DNA of 55,143 nt. It comes from Erythrobacter sanguineus (lineage in GTDB: Bacteria; Pseudomonadota; Alphaproteobacteria; Sphingomonadales; Sphingomonadaceae). The DNA lies in NCBI GenBank assembly GCA_945878845.1, contig CAMCUB010000024.1, positions 1 through 55,143 on the forward strand, written 5' to 3'. Below the pieces are notes generated by a model. The model worked only from the letters and a program-made list of their open reading frames with translations. It was not told the DNA's origin and searched no databases. Made by a program: the position numbers and the translations under genes. The stretch's first letter is position 1; each line of letters opens with the position of its first letter. Positions 51,716 to 55,143 of this stretch are shown here, piece by piece.

Positions 51716-52930
51716 CTAAATCGGGTCTTGGCCATAAAGCAGGTGTGGTCGCACTGCGGCAATCCAGGCGGCCTCGTCGTGTGACGTCACCGCGTCGAGA
51801 TCAGCCGGGCGCGCGGCCGGATCGTCGACCCATTCGCGCAGAGCCGGTCCGCCGTTGATCACATCGATCGCGAGGCGGGCGAGCTCGTATTCATAAGGGA
51901 AATCGCGCCACAGCGGGTAATCGGGATAGAGCAGCCGGATTGCCTTGAAGGCGAGCGCCTGCAAGCGCCAGGGCTTGAAGCTGTCGTGATTGTAGAATCC
52001 GCCTTCTGCGTGGATCATCAACGCGTTACAGAGCTTTCCTGCGTGCTTGTGGAAAGTCGGCTCGAACCAGCATTCGCGGATCGCGCAGCCCGCCAGCCAA
52101 TCCGGCGCGAGCTTGTTCATCACCTTGAGCACCCCGCCAGCGTCGATGTCCGGAGCGCCGAATAGCACCTCGAGCGGACGTGTGGTGCCGCGTCCTTCGG
52201 AAAGGGTCGTGCCCTCGAGCATCACTGTCCCGGCATAGCAGCGCGCCATGTTGAGGTTGGCGGCATTGGGCGAAGGATTGATCCACAGGCGTGACGCCGG
52301 CCATCCGAATCCGTCATCCGCGTCGGGACGCCAGCCCTCCATCGCCACCACCTTGTAGGCGACGTCGAGACCGAAATGTTCGATGAACCAGTGGCCCATC
52401 TCCCCCATCGTGAGGCCGTGGCGCATCGGCATCGGGGCGGCGCCGACGAAGCTCTCCTGCCCGGGGACCAGCAGAGAGCCCTCGACCGGGCGGCCGGCGG
52501 GATTGGGGCGATCAAGCACCCACACTTCCTTGCCCGCCTTGGCCGCTTCTTCCAGCAAATACAGCAGGGTGGTCACGAAGGTATAGATGCGGCAGCCCAG
52601 ATCCTGCAGGTCGAACAGGAATACGTCCGCGCTCGACATCATCTGCCCCGACGGCCGGCGGACCTCGCCATAGAGCGAGAAGACCGGGATGCCGTAGCGC
52701 GGATCCATCTCGTCCGCGGTTTCGACCATGTTGTCCTGCTTGTCGCCCTTCAGCCCATGCTGCGGGCCGAAGGCGCTGCTGACGTTGCCGCCAGCGGCAA
52801 TCAGCGCGTCGAGGCTGTGGGTGAGATCTGACGTCACGCTCGCCGGATGCGCCACCAGCGCGACGCGGCGGCCCTTGAGTTGGCTGAGGAGTTCGGAGTC
52901 GGCGAGCAGCCGGTCGATGCCGTTCTTCAT
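51716..52930 (-). CDS. Exo-beta-N-acetylmuramidase NamZ-like (DUF1343)
   Basis: 404 residues. DUF1343/GH171 signatures: VALVAHPASVTSDLTHSLDAL, AFGPQHGLKGDKQDNM, the LFDLQDLGCRIYTFVTTLLY segment, WVLDRPNPAGRPVEGSLL and EGTTLSEGRGTTRPLEV. NamZ enzymes release MurNAc from peptidoglycan fragments in recycling. No signal peptide is evident at the chosen start ATG 52930; the preceding in-frame stretch is not a signal sequence either. Whether it is cytoplasmic is unclear. Confidence 0.88.
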   Translation of the reverse strand: MKNGIDRLLADSELLSQLKGRRVALVAHPASVTSDLTHSLDALIAAGGNVSSAFGPQHGLKGDKQDNMVETADEMDPRYGIPVFSLYGEVRRPSGQMMSSADVFLFDLQDLGCRIYTFVTTLLYLLEEAAKAGKEVWVLDRPNPAGRPVEGSLLVPGQESFVGAAPMPMRHGLTMGEMGHWFIEHFGLDVAYKVVAMEGWRPDADDGFGWPASRLWINPSPNAANLNMARCYAGTVMLEGTTLSEGRGTTRPLEVLFGAPDIDAGGVLKVMNKLAPDWLAGCAIRECWFEPTFHKHAGKLCNALMIHAEGGFYNHDSFKPWRLQALAFKAIRLLYPDYPLWRDFPYEYELARLAIDVINGGPALREWVDDPAARPADLDAVTSHDEAAWIAAVRPHLLYGQDPI

Positions 52931-53019
52931 GTACCAAGCGATGGAACAGGCGCAGACCAAAGGCAATGGTTTGGCGGAAGGGCTGGGAACATTGCGCGCG
53001 GTGTGCCAGTTAGGCGGAT

Positions 53020-53523
53020 ATGGACATCGACTGGACACCCGTAGCCATTGCCGCTGGCTGGGCCATCATCCTCGGCGGCGCGGGCGGCGTGCTGACCGAT
53101 ATCGGCCAATGGTACCGCGACCTGCGCAAACCGCCGTGGCAGCCGCCCGACTGGCTGTTCGGCCCTGCCTGGACGATCATCCTCGGCCTTGCGGGGTGGA
53201 GCTTCTATATCGGTCTCACCCAAGCCCCCTCGCCCGAGGCGCGGATGGGTGTGTGGGCGCTATTCGTCGCCAATTTCGTGCTGCATTTCCTGTGGTCGCC
53301 GCTGTTCTTCACGCTCAAGCGCCCCGACTGGGCCCTTGGCGAGAACGTGTTCCTATGGCTTTCGGTTGTCGGCCTGTTGGTGGTGCTGCCGCGCCTCGTG
53401 GACAACCCCTTCGCAGGCTGGCTGAATGTGCCCTATTTCATCTGGGTGAGTTTTGCTTGGGTGCTCAATGCGAAGATCGTGCAGATGAACCGGCCCTTCG
53501 TCACCGGAGCGCCCGCCAGCTAG
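53020..53523 (+). CDS. tspO: TspO/MBR family tryptophan-rich sensory protein
   Basis: 167 residues with five predicted helices. Conserved TspO residues: WYRDLRKPPWQPPDWLFGPAWT, WALFVANFVLHFLWSPLFF and the C-terminal NVPYFIWVSFAWVLNAKI. TspO binds tetrapyrroles and in alphaproteobacteria tunes photosynthesis gene expression and oxygen responses. No photosynthesis genes are in the window. It is divergent from the NamZ gene across 89 bases. Confidence 0.93.
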   Translation: MDIDWTPVAIAAGWAIILGGAGGVLTDIGQWYRDLRKPPWQPPDWLFGPAWTIILGLAGWSFYIGLTQAPSPEARMGVWALFVANFVLHFLWSPLFFTLKRPDWALGENVFLWLSVVGLLVVLPRLVDNPFAGWLNVPYFIWVSFAWVLNAKIVQMNRPFVTGAPAS

Positions 53524-54035
53524 CGTTCGATAATCAGCGCTCGGTTGGCCTCGGAGTGGAACTCGGGCTTGCCAGGCGGGAAGGCGAGCGCCCAATATTG
53601 CTTCGCGCCGTCCGCATGCTCGACCACCGCGTTGAGTGCCACTTGCGCAGGCGCGGGCAGATCGGCGGCAATGCTGGCGTGCAGCACCAGTCCGGCCGCG
53701 TCATGCGAGCAGGATATGGCGATGGCCTCCACCGGAGCATCGCGCATCCCCTCGCGGAAGGAATCGAAGTCGTAGGCCGCCCACTGGCCCGAGGGCGAGA
53801 GGTTGAACTCGCGATAGGACTTCTCGCCGAGCGGCTGCCAGAAGATCTCGAAGCAGGTTGTCTGCCACAGATTGTCGTGCCGCTGGCACGCGGCGGCGGG
53901 TGGCAGAACGATGCCCGCGATATGCCCGTCGAGCCGGAACTCCGCCTCGCAGCCCTGCGCGGTGGCGGTGACCGAGGCGGTCACGGCGCGGACCGGGCCG
54001 AGGTCGCAGGCGACATGGAGCATCAGCGGGTGCAT
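53520..54035 (-). CDS. DOMON-like domain protein
   Basis: 171 residues. Beta-rich with [30 protein letters not shown] split around the CFEIF strand, and [17 protein letters not shown] at the C-terminus, the pattern of the DOMON-like carbohydrate-binding-type fold seen in sphingomonads. No signal peptide. Some DOMON domains bind haem or sugars; neither is shown here. Stop overlaps tspO by four bases. Confidence 0.82.
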   Translation of the reverse strand: MHPLMLHVACDLGPVRAVTASVTATAQGCEAEFRLDGHIAGIVLPPAAACQRHDNLWQTTCFEIFWQPLGEKSYREFNLSPSGQWAAYDFDSFREGMRDAPVEAIAISCSHDAAGLVLHASIAADLPAPAQVALNAVVEHADGAKQYWALAFPPGKPEFHSEANRALIIER

Positions 54036-54112
54036 CGCGCCAGTGTGCCGCTGCCGCGCGTCTCCGGCAAGCCACTTCCCGTAGCGGCCTCACGCTGATA
54101 GGGCGGCGCGCC

Positions 54113-55143
54113 ATGAGCACCTACACATCCGATCTTCTGCGCCTGCTCGACGAGCGGGGCTACATCCACCAGATGACCGACGCGGGCGGCCTCGATGCCA
54201 TGGCCGCCAAGCAGGTGGTGCCCGGCTATATCGGGTTCGACGCGACCGCGCCGAGCCTTCACATCGGCAGCCTCGTCCAGATCATGATGCTGCGCCGCCT
54301 CCAGCAGACCGGACACAAGCCGATTGTGCTAATGGGCGGCGGCACCACCCGCATCGGCGACCCCACCGGTCGCGACGAGAGCCGCAAGATGCTCACCGAC
54401 GAGACGATTGAGGCCAATGTCCAATCGATCTTCACAGTCTTCGACAAGCTGCTGAAATTCGGTGACGGTCCGACCGATGCGGTGATGGTCAACAATCACG
54501 ATTGGCTCGGCAAGCTGGGCTATATCCAGCTGCTGCAGGAAGTCGGAACGCACTTCACGGTGAACCGGATGCTGACCTTCGATTCGGTCAAGCTCAGGCT
54601 CGAGCGCGAGCAGCCGATGACCTTCCTCGAATTCAACTACATGATCCTGCAAGGCTACGATTTCAGGCACTTGTCGCACGATCTTGGTGTGCGCCTGCAA
54701 ATGGGCGGCAGCGACCAGTGGGGCAATATCGTCAACGGGATCGAGCTTGGCCGGCGCATGGACGGGGCCGAGCTGTTCGGCCTCACCACGCCGTTGCTCA
54801 CCACCGCGAGCGGCGCGAAAATGGGCAAGACCGCGGCGGGCGCGGTGTGGCTCAACGAGGACCAGCTCCCCGCCTACGACTTCTGGCAATATTGGCGCAA
54901 TATCGACGATGCCGACGTGGGCAAGTTCCTGCGGCTGTTCACCGACTTGCCGCTGGGCGAGATCAACCGCCTCGAAACGCTTGAAGGCGCAGAGATAAAC
55001 GCCGCCAAGGTGGTACTCGCCAACGAGGTCACCAAGCTCGTGCGCGGCGAGGATGCAGCGACCCGCGCCGAGGCCACCGCGCGTGAGACCTTCGCGGGCA
55101 GCGGCGCAGGCGAGGATCTGCCGAGCATCGCGACGGGCCCCGA
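54113..55143 (+). CDS. tyrS: Tyrosyl-tRNA synthetase, N-terminal part (runs off window)
   Basis: 343 codons are visible. Start [20 protein letters not shown]. The class I HIGH motif is in APSLHIGSL, the tyrosine-binding pocket has GFDATAP and [12 protein letters not shown] with GGSDQWGNI, and the KMSKS loop reads AKMGKT, the form usual in bacterial TyrRS. The C-terminal S4 domain lies outside the window. The 77-base region between it and the divergent DOMON gene shows no T-box or other leader element. Confidence 0.96.
   Translation, partial: MSTYTSDLLRLLDERGYIHQMTDAGGLDAMAAKQVVPGYIGFDATAPSLHIGSLVQIMMLRRLQQTGHKPIVLMGGGTTRIGDPTGRDESRKMLTDETIEANVQSIFTVFDKLLKFGDGPTDAVMVNNHDWLGKLGYIQLLQEVGTHFTVNRMLTFDSVKLRLEREQPMTFLEFNYMILQGYDFRHLSHDLGVRLQMGGSDQWGNIVNGIELGRRMDGAELFGLTTPLLTTASGAKMGKTAAGAVWLNEDQLPAYDFWQYWRNIDDADVGKFLRLFTDLPLGEINRLETLEGAEINAAKVVLANEVTKLVRGEDAATRAEATARETFAGSGAGEDLPSIATGP

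Noticed and set aside
54790..54850. KMGKT in TyrRS as a degenerate KMSKS motif
   Set aside because: The K[MF]GKT form is normal for bacterial TyrRS.

Overview
The window is about 55 kb of GC-rich, tightly packed bacterial chromosome. The gene content and arrangement fit an alphaproteobacterium of the Sphingomonadales, most likely the Erythrobacteraceae (Erythrobacter/Porphyrobacter-like). The clues are an E2 component of pyruvate dehydrogenase encoded apart from E1, PhaR, an archaeal/eukaryote-type prolyl-tRNA synthetase, the hrcA/grpE-rph-rdgB-hemW neighbourhood, the rsmI-yraN-gshB cluster opposite a penicillin-binding-protein activator, a DOMON-like protein, and an alphaproteobacterial-type LexA box and RpoH promoter. 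The genus is inferred, since no rRNA or tRNA gene is visible.

Layout. At 1-329 the window opens inside a tyrosine integrase, probably the edge of a genomic island; the rest looks like core chromosome. At 499-5823 (minus) a compact six-gene run carries pdhC, a membrane protein, a thioesterase, lpdA, a class IV aminotransferase and a sulfotransferase-like protein. Then come a universal stress protein, RNase R, a palindromic repeat, a secreted M28 peptidase, proS, phaR, alr, an MHS-type transporter, a NifU-like protein, cvpA and radA (to 17652). A putative LexA box lies between radA and a large patatin-like lipase. At 20050-28932 is a chaperone region: dnaK and dnaJ with a near-consensus RpoH promoter, then a copper chaperone, small uncharacterised proteins, a CobT-like VWA protein, and grpE-hrcA preceded by a small DUF6150 gene. 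At 29014-33572 (plus) are rph, a YcxB-like gene, rdgB, hemW and xerC, with a secreted CAP protein inserted on the minus strand. At 33580-37706 are dedA, gshB, yraN and rsmI (minus) opposite an LpoA/LppC-like lipoprotein (plus), followed by parE. The right third holds a GT87 glycosyltransferase, a hydrolase-OsmC fusion, a class A beta-lactamase-like serine hydrolase, a MoxR ATPase and a VWA protein flanking GFA, L,D-transpeptidase and soluble chemoreceptor-like genes, then DUF817, an MFS transporter, a NamZ-type muramidase, TspO, a DOMON-like protein and the 5' part of tyrS.

Themes. Protein quality control (DnaK/DnaJ/GrpE/HrcA), RNA processing (RNase R, RNase PH, RsmI), DNA maintenance (RadA, XerC, ParE) and cell-wall metabolism (Alr, L,D-transpeptidase, PBP activator, NamZ) dominate. 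Genes overlap heavily: many co-directional pairs share ATGA/GTGA junctions, and five convergent pairs overlap tail to tail by exactly four bases. No gene-free stretch exceeds about 170 bases. I found no CRISPR array, prophage, toxin-antitoxin pair or complete mobile element, and nothing that I can defend as a wholly new multi-gene system. The best leads are non-canonical starts of hemW and DUF6150, a doubled E3-binding domain in PdhC, a membrane-anchored CobT-like protein without partners, and the split MoxR/VWA neighbourhood.
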